A stretch of DNA of 22,878 nucleotides from Pigoraptor vietnamica (GCA_943704525.1 CALSCQ010002698.1:1-22878), one strand, 5' to 3'. Shown: positions 10,488-21,072, counted from the stretch's first letter. Notes: a model not told the origin generated them from the letters alone. Made by a program: numbers and translations.

Positions 10488-10947
10488 GTTTGTGGGCGCG
10501 CGTGGCTCGATATGGAGGATTCTGATGCATTTTCTTATGCTTCGCCGTGTCTGCGTGCGCTCAGGGCGGCGCCGATGGCACGCATCGACGATGGTCTGTT
10601 CGATCTGATCATACTGCGCGAAATGAGCCGCACTGCCCTTGCCGGAATGCTCGGCGGCATCGAGGATGGCACGTGGATCTTCCACGAGCGCGCCGAGTAC
10701 AGGTACGCCATTGTCTTGTCTCTTCAAGCTAGTGTTGTCGGAGACTCTCCCTCGACATATTTCATCGAAATCACATGAGGATTCACGTGTTGGCACCAAC
10801 GCGCACAGGCGATTCAAGTCGATGACCCTGCGAGTGTCGGACCACCCGTCGGTGGTCAACGTGGATGGCGAGATCTGCTATACTGAGCCAGTCTCCATCG
10901 ACGTCATACCCGGCGCACTTGAGATTTTTGGCCCAAACGACAGCTAA
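8849..10947 (+). CDS. Lipid kinase, diacylglycerol/sphingosine kinase superfamily (8 exons, 370 aa)
   Basis: The family transfers phosphate from ATP to a lipid such as diacylglycerol, a sphingoid base or ceramide. Exons: 8849-9002, 9149-9281, 9365-9456, 9628-9731, 9862-10112, 10226-10327, 10565-10702, 10809-10947, totalling 1113 nt in frame. The N-terminal 65 residues are polar and low in complexity. The catalytic fold starts with AFLTVNPYGGNNKG (about residue 72), then the nucleotide-binding loop LGGDGSIHEVING (about 134-146) and VPAGTGNSFAEDFG (about 162-175), the latter made by splicing exon 4 to exon 5. IDDGLFDLI (about 288-296) fits the acidic catalytic segment. VDGE near the C-terminus recalls sphingosine kinases. 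There is no C1, PH or membrane segment, so this is a catalytic-domain-only enzyme. GGDGS replaces the commoner GGDGT. I cannot decide between diacylglycerol, sphingoid-base and ceramide substrates. The start is the first ATG of the open frame. Confidence 0.9.
10328..10494. repeat. (TG)n tract beginning at a splice donor
   Basis: About 165 bp of TG repeat with occasional TTG and GCG interruptions fills most of lipid-kinase intron 6 (10328-10564). The repeat begins at the donor itself (AG then GTGTGTGCGT), so the splice site is the first unit of the tract. Confidence 0.9.
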
Positions 10948-11538
10948 TACAGGGGCTTGCACGTGGGAGTGCGACGGACTTTGTTGGATCGGTCGCCGGC
11001 AAACATTTTGTACTTGATTTGTACATACCGGGTTTCACAGCAACGCTCGGCACATTTATTTAGGTTCGGGCACAATTTTCCCCCCGAAAGGAACGGAATC
11101 TCAAATTGCATGTTACCTCCTTACCCACTACTGTATTTATCACTTTGGGGAACTAAAACTCCACTATATCTATAAACGGTAATCTAACTCAAATAAATTA
11201 CCATATAACGTAAGAGTGTTTGTGGGCGTACCGGTGTGTTGGCGACGCCGTGCCTCGCGGACACGCAGCCTCTTTTCACAACACCGATCCACGCCTTCTC
11301 TTTACTCTTTCTACCCACGTGTAACTCGCACGGTTTCTCTCTTTCTATTGCGAAGCGATCATCGGATAAGGGGCCTCAATCTTATGGACGTCAGTTGTGT
11401 CTGTCGACATTACGCCGAACAGAACGTCTGACGTTCACGCGCGGAAGGGGTCGGTTCGTTTCCGCCCATGACGAAAAAGCTTTCGCCGCTTTCCCGCGGT
11501 GCCTTCGCGGGCTGAGTGTTTGACGCTGCGCCCCCATC
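10948..11538. other. Spacer between lipid kinase and membrane-protein gene
   Basis: This 591-bp tandem-gene spacer is AT-richer than its surroundings at 11030-11210. It has a candidate AATAAA polyadenylation signal at 11192-11197, about 245 bp after the lipid-kinase stop, nested in a small inverted repeat (GGTAAT at 11179-11184 with ATTACC at 11197-11202). The remainder presumably holds the promoter and 5' UTR of the next gene. An in-frame TGA at 11521-11523 blocks any upstream extension of that gene's ORF. No coding feature is supported. Confidence 0.5.
11192..11197 (+). terminator. Candidate polyadenylation signal AATAAA (lipid kinase)
   Basis: This is a canonical hexamer in AT-rich sequence downstream of the lipid-kinase stop at 10947. 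The 245-bp distance is long but acceptable for a 3' UTR. No other AATAAA was noticed between the two genes on this strand. Confidence 0.4.
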
Positions 11539-14500
11539 ATGGCGCCAGTGGGCCCGCGTCCGCCCCCGGTTAACGTCAATGGCCGCATTGTCGCGAACGA
11601 CTGTGTCGTCGACAACGTCAACGCGATTGGCAGTGGGGAAGCGACGCCGGGCTCCGACCCCAGGAGCGCGTGGCAGGAACACAGCGGGTCGGCGACGCCG
11701 CGCCCAGATGGAGACTCGCGAGGGAACACGAGGACTGCGTGGCATGACGCGAGCTCGCTGCGAACTCCCACCGGCGGCAACGAAAATGAGTTGCTCGACG
11801 TCGATAGGGACGAAGCCCTACGCGCCATCGCGAACCTGAGGGAGGAGCGCGCGGCCGCAGTAAAAGGCAGGGCGGGGATGTCCTTGGGAATAGCCGATGC
11901 GGGCCCAATGGGCGATAGCGGCGCGGACAACTTGTACGAGTCGCTGGCGGTGGCGATGCAAATGGCGCCGTCTGCGGGATCCCATAATCAGCCCGTCATG
12001 ACCGTGGAGGGCGGCTGGGCGTTCGAGGCTGCGAACGCGAGGGACGGCGACCGCGCTCTCCGCGGCACCTATCTCGCGCCCTTTCTGCGACTCCTCGCGA
12101 TCATCCCGCACCGTCTCGTGCGCAGCTCGCGCACTTTCGTGAGGCTCCCCGCCCGCGGGCTCTTCATCGCGCAGGCGGCTTTCACCATGGCGCTGCTGTT
12201 CGGATTCTCCGTGTTTTCGGTGGTGCAGTTTTTCCGGAAGGGCATCTCAGACGACGACGCGAACATTGCGAACGCGACCGTGTTCTGCGCCCTCGCGACG
12301 TCGACGGCGGGATTCCTCTACGCGCGCGCCATCTTGGGACGAGCGACTGTGCACTTTGACCGCATTGCCAGCGTCGGCAAGAATGGGCCCCGCGTGCTGA
12401 CGACGGCCATCCGCGTGCATCGCGCCAAGGCGGCGCGCCGGTGGCTGATCTTTTGGATATGCGTGAGTTGCGGTGTGGTCTTCGCGTATGCGGTTTCCCT
12501 CGGGGCGACCGACTCGTATGTCGTCTCCTTTATCGGCGCGGCGCCTATCAACGGGACGGTGTCGAAAGGGAACTTGACGGTTCTTCACCCATCGTACGAA
12601 GACTATTACGTGCATTTCGTGCCCGCGGCGCTCACCAGTAACGGGATCGTCAACGTGGGGATCATCGCGGCGGCCCTCGCCGTCGCCTGCCTCCACATTG
12701 TCGTCGGTCTCGAGCTTCTGCTTGTCGTGTTTTACGCGGCAATCGCCATGAGCGAGCAGGTGTCGCGCACCATCCGAGAACTCGTCGTGCAGGCGACGCT
12801 GGAGCGGGACTCTGGCACAGTCAAGATGTACCTCGTTCGCATCGAGAACGCGTGCTTTTACGCGCACCACCACGCGATCGTGCAGAGCAAGCTGCTCAAG
12901 CGACTGCGCGTGGCGTCGGCCATTGTGATTGTCTTTCTCTTGGCAACGGCAATCACGTGCGTGACGGGTCTCAGTACGTCGAGCGGGCTGCGATGGCAGT
13001 GGTGCCTCCTCTACACGGTCACCCTCCTCGGCGTTGCGCAGTTCCCCGTTCTCATCGCACGCAGCGAGCACAAGCTCGCAGAGTCTTACCTCCAGCTGAA
13101 GACCGTTATCGAGTACGCGCTCGATGTCCACGCCACCGCGCGGGCTAACCGAGCCAACGCCGTCGTCGCGAACGTCGGCATCACCGAGGCGGAAGAAGTC
13201 GACACTGGGGAGCATTCGGGGGCTCTTGCCGATGTCGCGGCTGCGAAGGAGGAGGCGCTCGAGGTGCATCCCTCGAATTTCGAGACGCTCGACGTGGAGT
13301 TCAGCAGGGCCATGGTGGAGGAGTTTATGTCGTCGCACAGAGGCGCCGTCATCGAGGCCGACGCGGTGCAGGCGGCGCTTGCGGAACTTGCCGCAGAACA
13401 GGGAGAGGGAGCGGATCAGGGCGTGAGCGTGGCGAGCGTCGCATCGCCAGCCGATGAAACGGAGGAGGGCGATGCGGGCCCCTCTTCGCGCGGCGCGGCA
13501 GATGGCGACGTCGTTTCTGTTACGTGCGAGAGCGTGCCCGAGGCAGGCAGTGGCGTGGTGGATAACAGTGCGGAAGAGCCCAGCGAGAACGCGGCGGCGC
13601 AAAGCGAGAACGTCGACGGGTTCGACTCGAGGGTGTTCAAGAGGTCGCGTAACCTGCCTGGCTCCCTTCACAACAGCGGCCTCTACGACAGCGGCAGCCA
13701 GCAGTTGTCGGGTCTGCACGCGACGTCGCAAGCGAACATGGCTCCCGGCATCCGGTCGAAGCGACGCGACACTGTCACCGCACGGCGGTCGGTGCTCGCC
13801 TTTGTGCGGGCGACGCGGAACAACGAAGAGGATCACCGCGTGTGGGGACGGCAGGGTTTCAGGACAATAATGAACACGGGAACGAACGAGTACAAGCCGC
13901 CGACGCTGCGCGAGACCTTCGTCGAGATTGCCACGACGTGGGTGCAACCACACCTCTCTGTCGCCTTCTGTTTGTGTTTATTGTGATCGTAAATTGTATC
14001 CCGCTCCGCCCGACAGTGTGTGCAACATTATACCTGTGCTCGCTGCTTCCGCGTAAATGGTCAATTCTCACACCACCACCGGCACCCGCACACACTCACG
14101 CACACGTACACACACACGCTCGCGTTCGCACACCACCACACTGACACAGGTACGGCAAGGCGATTCAAGCGGGGATAATCGTCATTATCTACGCGCAAGT
14201 TTTCGCCGCTTTTCCTCTCGTGTTCTGCCCCGACGGGTCCCTTCGGTGCCGAGAGGCGTGGGCTGGCTTCGTCTGGCGCCTCCTGTTCGTCATCGCGATA
14301 CACCTCGTAGTTCTGCTAATGGGCTACGTGTGCTTCCCCCTCATCCTGTCGACGCTCGCAAAGCGCGCGCTGGTCCCCCTCGCGGTCAACGTGACGTACA
14401 TCGGCATCCTCTATGCAACGTCGCAGTGGAGCGACTACCTTTTCCCCTTCATTTTCCTCCCATCAATAGCCCAACTCTACGATTCGCTCGTCTTCGCAGC

Positions 14501-15679
14501 GCGCAATCCCGTCCTCACGAACTTCGAGGAGTCGACGTGGTCTGCCCGCCTCTTTTGCGTGCGCGCGCTCGTCGTGGTCATCCTCCTCGTCGTCTACGTG
14601 CGCATCTGCGTGCGCAGCATTGTGACGGACAGCTTTGGCGTCGTGCTTGTGTTCCGCATTGTCGTCCACACGCTCGTGTCCGTCATCCTCTCGCTGACGC
14701 TGCGGCGCGCCGTGTCCGTGATGGTGTCCATTCCTGCGCCGCGTGGGATCGTGCTCTGGTACTGGATCAGCATATCGCTTTCGGTGAGGGGACACGTACG
14801 GTCGCTCCGTAGCATTCTTCTTGCGACCAACCCCCCTCTCCCCCCCCCTAAAAAAAAACCCATACGCTGCCCTTTCCGTCTATCGTCTTTTGGGCCATGC
14901 ACCTGAGTGTCTCTTAACGAAAATGAGTGTCATCTCTTACCCCATTCCCCCTCCCCTCCTCTCTCCGCGCAGATGATTGGCCGTCTCGTCATGTTCCGCT
15001 CGCGGTCGGTCGGCCAGGCCTTTGCGATGAACATTCTCACGGGCGTCGTCGAAATCGCAATACGGCGCAGTTACTTTGAGCGTAACAAGGTCACCGCGGC
15101 CGTCATGCGTGTGTATGCGAACCTCCGCGAGCGCGTCGGGCTGGGCAGGCCATATGCGACCACGAAGAAGCGAGACCTCGGAATTTACGCCGGCCACATT
15201 GCCGTGGAGACGATGGTGGAAGTGCAGTCAGCGGTGGCCGCGCTTGTGCTCGTTAGGTGCGTGGGTTGCACTGCCGTTGCGGTTGTTGCTGTTTTCGGGC
15301 GAGATGAGTGACAGTGCACGCAAAGCATTCTCCGGACATTGTGTGTTTGCGCACTCGCATCTCGATGCCGGCTCACCAGTATGCGGCTCTGCGTTGGTGC
15401 AGGAAATTCCGCGAGAAGAGCGACTGCTACAATTTCAACTACACCCCGGACCCAACCGGCGGCGATGCCGTGGCCATAGCGAACGTCGTGCTGATGCTTG
15501 TGATGGGCTTTGCCGTGGACTACGGGTGCATGATATGGGAACAGAAGAAGCGCATCGACGTCACCGCCCTCTTGCGCGCCATCCCGAGCGTGCCCTTCCT
15601 ACTCTACACGGCCGCGTGCGCCGTCATCGTCGTTCACGTGACCGACTGGGGCTTTGTGCAGCACTGCAGAGTCCGCTAG
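11539..15679 (+). CDS. Uncharacterised polytopic membrane protein (4 exons, 1197 aa)
   Basis: I do not recognise this protein. Exons: 11539-13937, 14150-14783, 14973-15256, 15403-15679, totalling 3594 nt in frame. Residues 1-205 are polar and probably cytoplasmic. Hydrophobic segments fall near residues 207-230, 246-268, 301-322, 372-405 (long, perhaps two), 458-478 and 488-507. Residues about 525-800 form a hydrophilic Ala/Glu/Ser-rich loop. A second membrane half follows, with segments near 804-825, 840-868, 872-893, 895-914, 933-953, 958-980 and 994-1010, one near 1086-1106, and two in the last exon. The loop after the third segment has two N-glycosylation sequons (N338-G-T and N345-L-T), which fits an exoplasmic loop and a cytoplasmic N-terminus. 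The start is the first ATG after an in-frame stop at 11521. Exon 1 is 2.4 kb without an intron, unlike the neighbouring genes. The long central loop could signify two ancestral halves. Receptor, channel or transporter roles are all possible; none is shown. Confidence 0.85.
14077..14149. repeat. CA-rich tract in intron 1 of the membrane-protein gene
   Basis: Degenerate CACA/CGCA repeats run up to the acceptor at 14149 of the 13938-14149 intron. They replace the usual pyrimidine tract. Intron placement is supported by the frame join (AC plus G gives Thr) and by the resulting uninterrupted membrane-protein reading frame. Confidence 0.7.
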
Positions 15680-15867
15680 GGTTCGTTGAGTGCGTGCGTC
15701 TCCTGCCTGCGTGCGTGCGCGTGCGTGCGTTCAGTCGTTCGTTTGCGTTAAAATGACAGTATATGGCAGTGAATGTTCATTTGGTTTGCGAGGGTGCCCG
15801 CTGGCAGGCGATTTGCCCGCAACACCACCCTCCGTGCATGTGGAGCGATAGCGATTACGAAGGCCTT
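15680..15867. other. Convergent 3' spacer
   Basis: These 188 bp separate the stop of the plus-strand membrane-protein gene from the stop of the minus-strand H+-ATPase. Both 3' UTRs and both poly(A) sites must lie here or overlap the opposite gene. I see no AATAAA on either strand, only GCGT repeats near 15690-15730. Overlapping antisense 3' ends are likely. Confidence 0.5.
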
Positions 15868-17649
15868 TCACTTGACAGAGGTTGTCGTGGACCCGTCCGT
15901 GGCCGAACCAGTCGTCACAGGGACGTCCTTCCCCTTTGCGCCTCTGCGCCGTCGTCGCATGCGATCCCAGGCGGCTATCAAGGCAAACGCGCCAAACTTG
16001 ATAAAGTCCATCGGCAGCAGCCACAGGATCGACCACACCCACGCGACGAGTGCGTAACCCCAACCGCACCCGCGGAAGCCGTCGCGTCCCGTCGGGTACC
16101 CGTTGAAGCCATACACGGCGATGAACGTCGCCGCGAGCTGGCTGATCGCGAACGCGGCGAGGACGGCGTAGGAAGGGCGGTAGCTGAAGAAGAACCCGCG
16201 CGTCCGCGTGAAGAAGATGGTGGCCAGGCCCGTGATCGAGACGGTGAGGTAGATCTATTAATAGGTTTAAACAGAGGCGAAAGGGGTTATAAGTGCAGTA
16301 TTCGACGCGAGTGAAAATCCCAGCATCGACACGACGGTCGTACCCTCAGCGCAGGTACACCCACTCGTAACCATATACACACGCATGCACATGTGCCAAA
16401 ATAAAAAAAAAAAGAAAGGAAACACACACTGTGTGCTAAATGACGGCGAACATTGTTGCAAGTAAGCCCACCAGCCCGCGCGTCCTCTCCGACCGCCGCA
16501 GCTGCTGCGCGCACACGCAGTAAAATTGGCACGTCGTGAGGTCATAACAGCCCAAGGCCTCAGAGCTCGACGGTGCGACAAACGACACGAGCGGAAGCGT
16601 CGTCCCAAACGCAGACGAAAAGGTCGGCGTCACGCGCACCCCCGGCGCCGGCGCCGCAACGCACGCGATGGGCGAATCGAAAGCCCCGAGCGTGTAATCG
16701 TTGGCGTTGTCGTAGGCGTAGATAATAGTGGACACCGACTCGACGCCGCGAACCTGCGAAGGAAGGTGAGCAGCAATGCGGAAATTGTTGGTTGCGGCGC
16801 GCCGCATTCAAACTTCAGCAAACTGGGACAACGAGGTCAGCGGCGAAGGGCCGCCCGCGACACAGACGCTGACGATGCACCACGACGGCCACAGTGCGCA
16901 CGCACCGTGGAGGCCTGCTCTGGTGTCCAGTGGTTGCTGAAGCACGTGGGATTGACGTCCAAATATTCGAAAGACGCGAGCCCAAACGCCTCGTTGAAAA
17001 CGGCCGTCTCCCTCACGAGGATGAAGAGCACGACCGTAGAGAGGGTCAGGTACAGGCCGATCACAACGGCCGCTGGGGGGGGGGGGGCAACGGCAAACAA
17101 AATGAGGCGTGAGCGCGAATGCCCCAACGCGGTTCGTAAATCAACGGATGCGATTGTAAACATATGGCAAGGGCTCCACAGGAAGAGAGACATGGTGGAT
17201 AAGATTGCGTCGTCAGTGGACGGTCGCCCATCGACTTCACTAGGGACAAGAGCGACAGAGGGCTTGCGTCCGTCCCACGCACCGACGAAAATATCGAACA
17301 GCCTCCACGAGTCAGGCGCGGGGCTTGGCTGGCAGCGATCGCGCGAGATGCTGAGCATGCAGCCGTCGTTGAGAATGGCGAGAATCACCTGTATTGTAGG
17401 AAGGGGTCGCGCCGTATGTAAGAAACAAAGCACTCGGCAAAGAGGAAGGAGAGAGGAGGGGGGGGAGGGGGGGGAGGGGTGCGAAGGCATAACGGGCCAA
17501 TGGCAACAATCACCATGATGAATGTCGTAAAGTACCAGTCGAAGATGACCTGAGGGCGCGGGAGGTGACGTCAGTGAAATCGCTCAATGCTCACGAGTGT
17601 TTTGTGTGTGTGTGCGTGCGCGCGCACGCGTGTGTGTGTGTGTGTGTTT

Positions 17650-17692
<43 letters not shown>

Positions 17693-20625
17693 CGTGCATG
17701 TGTGTGTGTGTGTGTGCGTGTACGTGCATGGTACGTGCGCGCCGCGAGTCCATTCGTTAGAAGAACAACAGCGCACTCCGCTCACCGTGAGCAGCCCAAA
17801 CGTGAACGCCACGCGCACCGTCATCGAGACGCTGTACATCGCATAATTGCGCATCCTCTGAAAAATCTTGCGGCTGCCCACAATCGCGTGGATGATCACC
17901 GCGAGCCCAGGCGCCATCAGCACGATGTCCGCCGCCGCCCTCGCAGCGTCCGTCGCACCCGCCACCGCCACTCCAATGTCCGCGCGCTTGAGTGCCGGCG
18001 CATCGTTCACGCCATCGCCCGTCATCCCCACCATGTGCTTGTGGTTCTGCAGCCGCGCGACAATGTCGTACTTGTGCTCGGGAAACACCTCCGCGAAACC
18101 GTCCGCGTTCTCCACAATCTCGTCGACGTCGATGTTGCCCGACACCCGCACGGCCACGTGCCCTTCGCCCTCCCCGCCCGCTCCGTACTGCCGCGCCGAC
18201 ACCTGCCGCTCGAGGCCCTCCCCCGTCTGCACGTTGAATATAGATGCCTTGTACATCCTCTCCGCTTTCATGCCCAGCTGACGCGCGGTTTCGACGGCGA
18301 TCGCAATCTGGTCCCCGGTGATCATCTTGACCGCAATGCCAAGTTCCCGCGCCTTCGCTATCGTCTCGGCCGAGTCCGGACGCGGGGGGTCGACGAGAGC
18401 GACGAGGCCCACGAGCTCCCACGACGCGTTGGGTGAGGGGACCGTGTCGGGAGGGTCGTGCGAAATGGCCACGCCGATGGCGCGCAGCCCCCGCATCGCG
18501 AGTGCCGTAATCTGTCTAGTCACCTGTGAGCGCGCGAACGCATGGAAAAGCGTCAGTTACGCATGTTGGACGCCAGCAGTTCGTTTTGTGCCGATTGCGC
18601 AGTGCGTCCAAGGGCTCCCGCGTCTGTTGAACTCTGCCGATTGCAGTGCGTCAGAGGCGCCCACCTCCGTCTCGATTTCCGCACGCCGCGAGTCACGCTG
18701 CAGGATGACCTGCGGGGCGCCCTTTGCGACGCGAAATGACTCGCCCGTCGTCTTGTTCTTAAGTGTCGAGACGGTTCGCTTCGTCACGTGGTCGAAGGGG
18801 AGAAACCCCGTCCGCTCGTACGTCTGCCACAGCTCCGCGCCGTTGGGCACTGCGTTTGCCATACACACGTCGATAGCATCACCGTCTTCCGCCTTGGTGC
18901 TGAGGGCGCCGTACATGAGCAGCTCGTCGGTTGTGTGCCCGCGAGTGACGTAGAGGTCCGGCTTCGACACGGACAGCTCGTTGAGAGTCAGTGTTCCTAC
19001 GGGCGGACACACGCAATTAAGTGACTACTGCGACTGTGGGCAATCACGGCACACCATTCATTCCCAACAGCAAATGTACCACGCAGAACCTTGACATATG
19101 AACGCACGCACGCACTCACCGGTCTTGTCCGAGCACAAGACGTCCATGCCCGCGAGTTCTTCGACGGCGCTGAGTCGCGTGACGATCGCGCGCTTCTTTG
19201 CGAGCTGCATGGCGCCAATGGCCATCGTGACGGAGAGCACCGTCGGCATCGCAATGGGGACGCCGCCAATAAGAATGACGAGGGCGTTGCTGAGGGTGGG
19301 GCACTCGCCCGCGCCGCTGAGGGAACACGGCTGTCCGCGCGCGCCAAATTGGATGGCGAGTTCGAGCGCCACCCACACGACGATGATGGAGAGACAGAAC
19401 TGGCCAACGCGCGTGAGCACCTTCTGGATGTGGCCTGCGATGGGGACAGAATATGGGCAGCGCACGTGAGCACAGGGGACGACCGGTGTGGAGTAAGAGG
19501 GAAAGACGAAACAGCGTGCAGCAAGAGAAACGCAGCCCTTACACAGCAGAATTTGAGGACAGGCAAGTCAACGCGTGTGTTGTGAGAGTGAATGTCGGGC
19601 ACGCTGGCACACACCCTCCTGGCTTGTGTCCGACACAAGCGAAGCGGACCGCCCGATGAACGACTGCCGACCCGTGGCGTAGACGATGGCGTCGCACTCG
19701 CCGTGCTTGATGGTCGATCCAGAGTACATGACGTCGCCCACGTTTTTGGCTGCGGGGAAGGACTCGCCTGCGTGTGTGTGTGCGTTTGTGCAGCAGAGCG
19801 AGTCAGCCGCCGAAGAATGAACGTGGACCACCAAAGGAGTGGGCAGGTATTGCCATGTGCGCGCAACGCAAACGATGCACCCTCCCTCCCGTGCATAAAG
19901 CCACGCATGCACGGCCAAACCCAGTCGCACTCCCACCCGTCAGTGCGCTCTCGTCCGACTTCACTTCGCCGCCACTCGACACCAGCTTGCAGTCTGCCGG
20001 CACAATGTCGCCCAGTCGCAAGTGCACCATATCTCCCAACACGACTTCGCGCGCGGGTATCGTCTCGAGCTCGCCGTCCCTCATCACGCGCGCGCGTGGC
20101 GCCACCGACGACATGAGTGCGGCCACCGCGTTGCCGGCGCTGTGTTCCTCGTAGAACCCGATGCAAGCATTGACGATGAGGAGAGCAAAGACGAGCACAA
20201 AGTCTGGGAAATCCCGGAGAATGATCGACACGATCGCGACCGTTTCCATGGTCCAGCTCAGCGGGTTCCATATGAAGCTGAGAAAGATGAGTATGTTGCT
20301 GCGCTTCTTCTGTGGGAGCTCGTTGGGGCCGTGGCGCTGCAGCCGTGCGAGCGCCTCCGCCTGCGTGCGGGCGTAAGGTGCCTCGTGAGGGAATGCAAGT
20401 CACTGACCAACGAAAGCGCCGAACACACAGTGACAATCAACTTCGTCAATCTTCGTCTTATTCTCTCGGCTCCATCGTTTTAGGGCGATTCACAGACACT
20501 TGGGGGCACGTCACCTTGGCGAGGCCATGCTCCGTTGTCTCGAGCTTTGCGATTGCGTCTGCGACCGAGAGACCTTCCCAGTTGACGGAGGGAGCAGCGG
20601 GCGCCGTTCCAGAGTTCTTAGGCAT
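15868..20625 (-). CDS. PMA1: Plasma-membrane H+-ATPase, P-type class IIIA (11 exons, 1016 aa)
   Basis: This ATP-driven proton pump energises the plasma membrane through a phospho-aspartate cycle. Exons, in transcript order: 20625-20515, 20360-19937, 19767-19615, 19434-19120, 18996-18665, 18523-17786, 17549-17514, 17388-17283, 17072-16906, 16753-16472, 16254-15868, totalling 3051 nt in frame. Visible motifs: the dephosphorylation loop T178-GES (split by an intron), the phosphorylated D332-KTGTLT (split by an intron), [22 protein letters not shown] (about 614-621), and the class-III signature [15 protein letters not shown]6 has AILNDG with D711, matching the proton-binding Asp of plant pumps. 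Exon 7 encodes only 12 residues. M7 (about 739-758) and M8 (about 889-905) are separated by about 125 residues containing six cysteines, far longer than in plants and fungi. The C-terminal tail after M10 is short and basic ([12 protein letters not shown]) and lacks a plant-like autoinhibitory domain. The start is the first ATG. A GTG further upstream in the same frame is not used. Confidence 0.93.
17075..17087. repeat. G13/C13 homopolymer at an H+-ATPase splice acceptor
   Basis: On the sense (minus) strand this is a 13-base C run immediately preceding the AG of the exon-9 acceptor, and it serves as the pyrimidine tract. Homopolymer length may be unstable or mis-sequenced, but it is intronic and does not affect the protein model. 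Confidence 0.85.
17455..17480 (+). other. Candidate G-quadruplex tract in an H+-ATPase intron
   Basis: Three long G runs of 8, 8 and 4 bases, separated by single A residues (17458-17465, 17467-17474, 17476-17479), lie in the 125-bp intron between exons 7 and 8. The template-side G runs leave a C/T-rich pre-mRNA. Quadruplex formation in DNA is plausible from the pattern but untested. Confidence 0.5.
17602..17722. repeat. (TG)n tract in an H+-ATPase intron
   Basis: About 120 bp of TG repeats with GCG and TTG interruptions lie in the intron between exons 6 and 7 (17550-17785). On the sense strand it reads as CA. It produces spurious Cys/Val and Thr/His ORFs in all frames. Confidence 0.9.
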
Positions 20626-20731
20626 CTCGAGACTTAGGGCGCGCTTCACGCTCGCCGCACAAGCGCAGACATGCTATGCAGAGAGCACACAACAATACCG
20701 CTCTTCTTGGGTCACGTTGTGAAACTCGCGC

Positions 20732-20755
20732 AAAAAAAAAAAAAAAAAAAAAAAA
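20732..20755. repeat. A24 homopolymer
   Basis: This is an uninterrupted run of 24 A on the plus strand, about 110 bp upstream of the H+-ATPase ATG. It could be a nucleosome-excluding poly(dA:dT) promoter element or the tail of an old retroinsertion. I see no target-site duplication or recognisable retrotransposed sequence to support the latter. Confidence 0.8.
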
Positions 20756-21014
20756 GTGATTGGCGCGATCTCTCGTAAAGTGCGTTGCGTATATTACTTT
20801 TCCAAAAGAGAGGTGCGAGGGCGTAATAGCTTCCCAAAAACGCGGACAAGACCGCCGCACGTGTACGCATGCCACGACGACATTCATTCAAGCCTCACAG
20901 TGAGCAAATCCTCCGTTGCCGCTCGCAACGGCGCACGCGCTATGCGCGGCACGCACGTGGGTAGGGGACGACATGTCCCCACACGCGCGCGAAACAGAGT
21001 CAGGACACTCACGT

Positions 21015-21072
21015 GCACACACACAAATACCGCACACACACACACGCACACACACGCACACACACACACACA
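21015..21072. repeat. (CA)n tract in the divergent spacer
   Basis: About 58 bp of CA repeats with CGCA and AAATA interruptions lie upstream of the F-box/LRR gene. It is the same class of tract as those inside the introns of the neighbouring genes. Confidence 0.85.

Noticed and set aside
12247-13953. 568-codon minus-strand open frame opposite the membrane-protein gene
   Set aside because: It is Arg/His-rich with no domain-like pattern, and lies exactly antisense to the 2.4-kb exon whose codons give coherent membrane segments. It is a GC-rich shadow frame.
14220-14906. Separate gene starting inside the second half of the membrane-protein locus
   Set aside because: A GT-AG intron (13938-14149) joins the frames in phase, and the hydrophobic pattern continues through the three later exons to a single stop at 15679.
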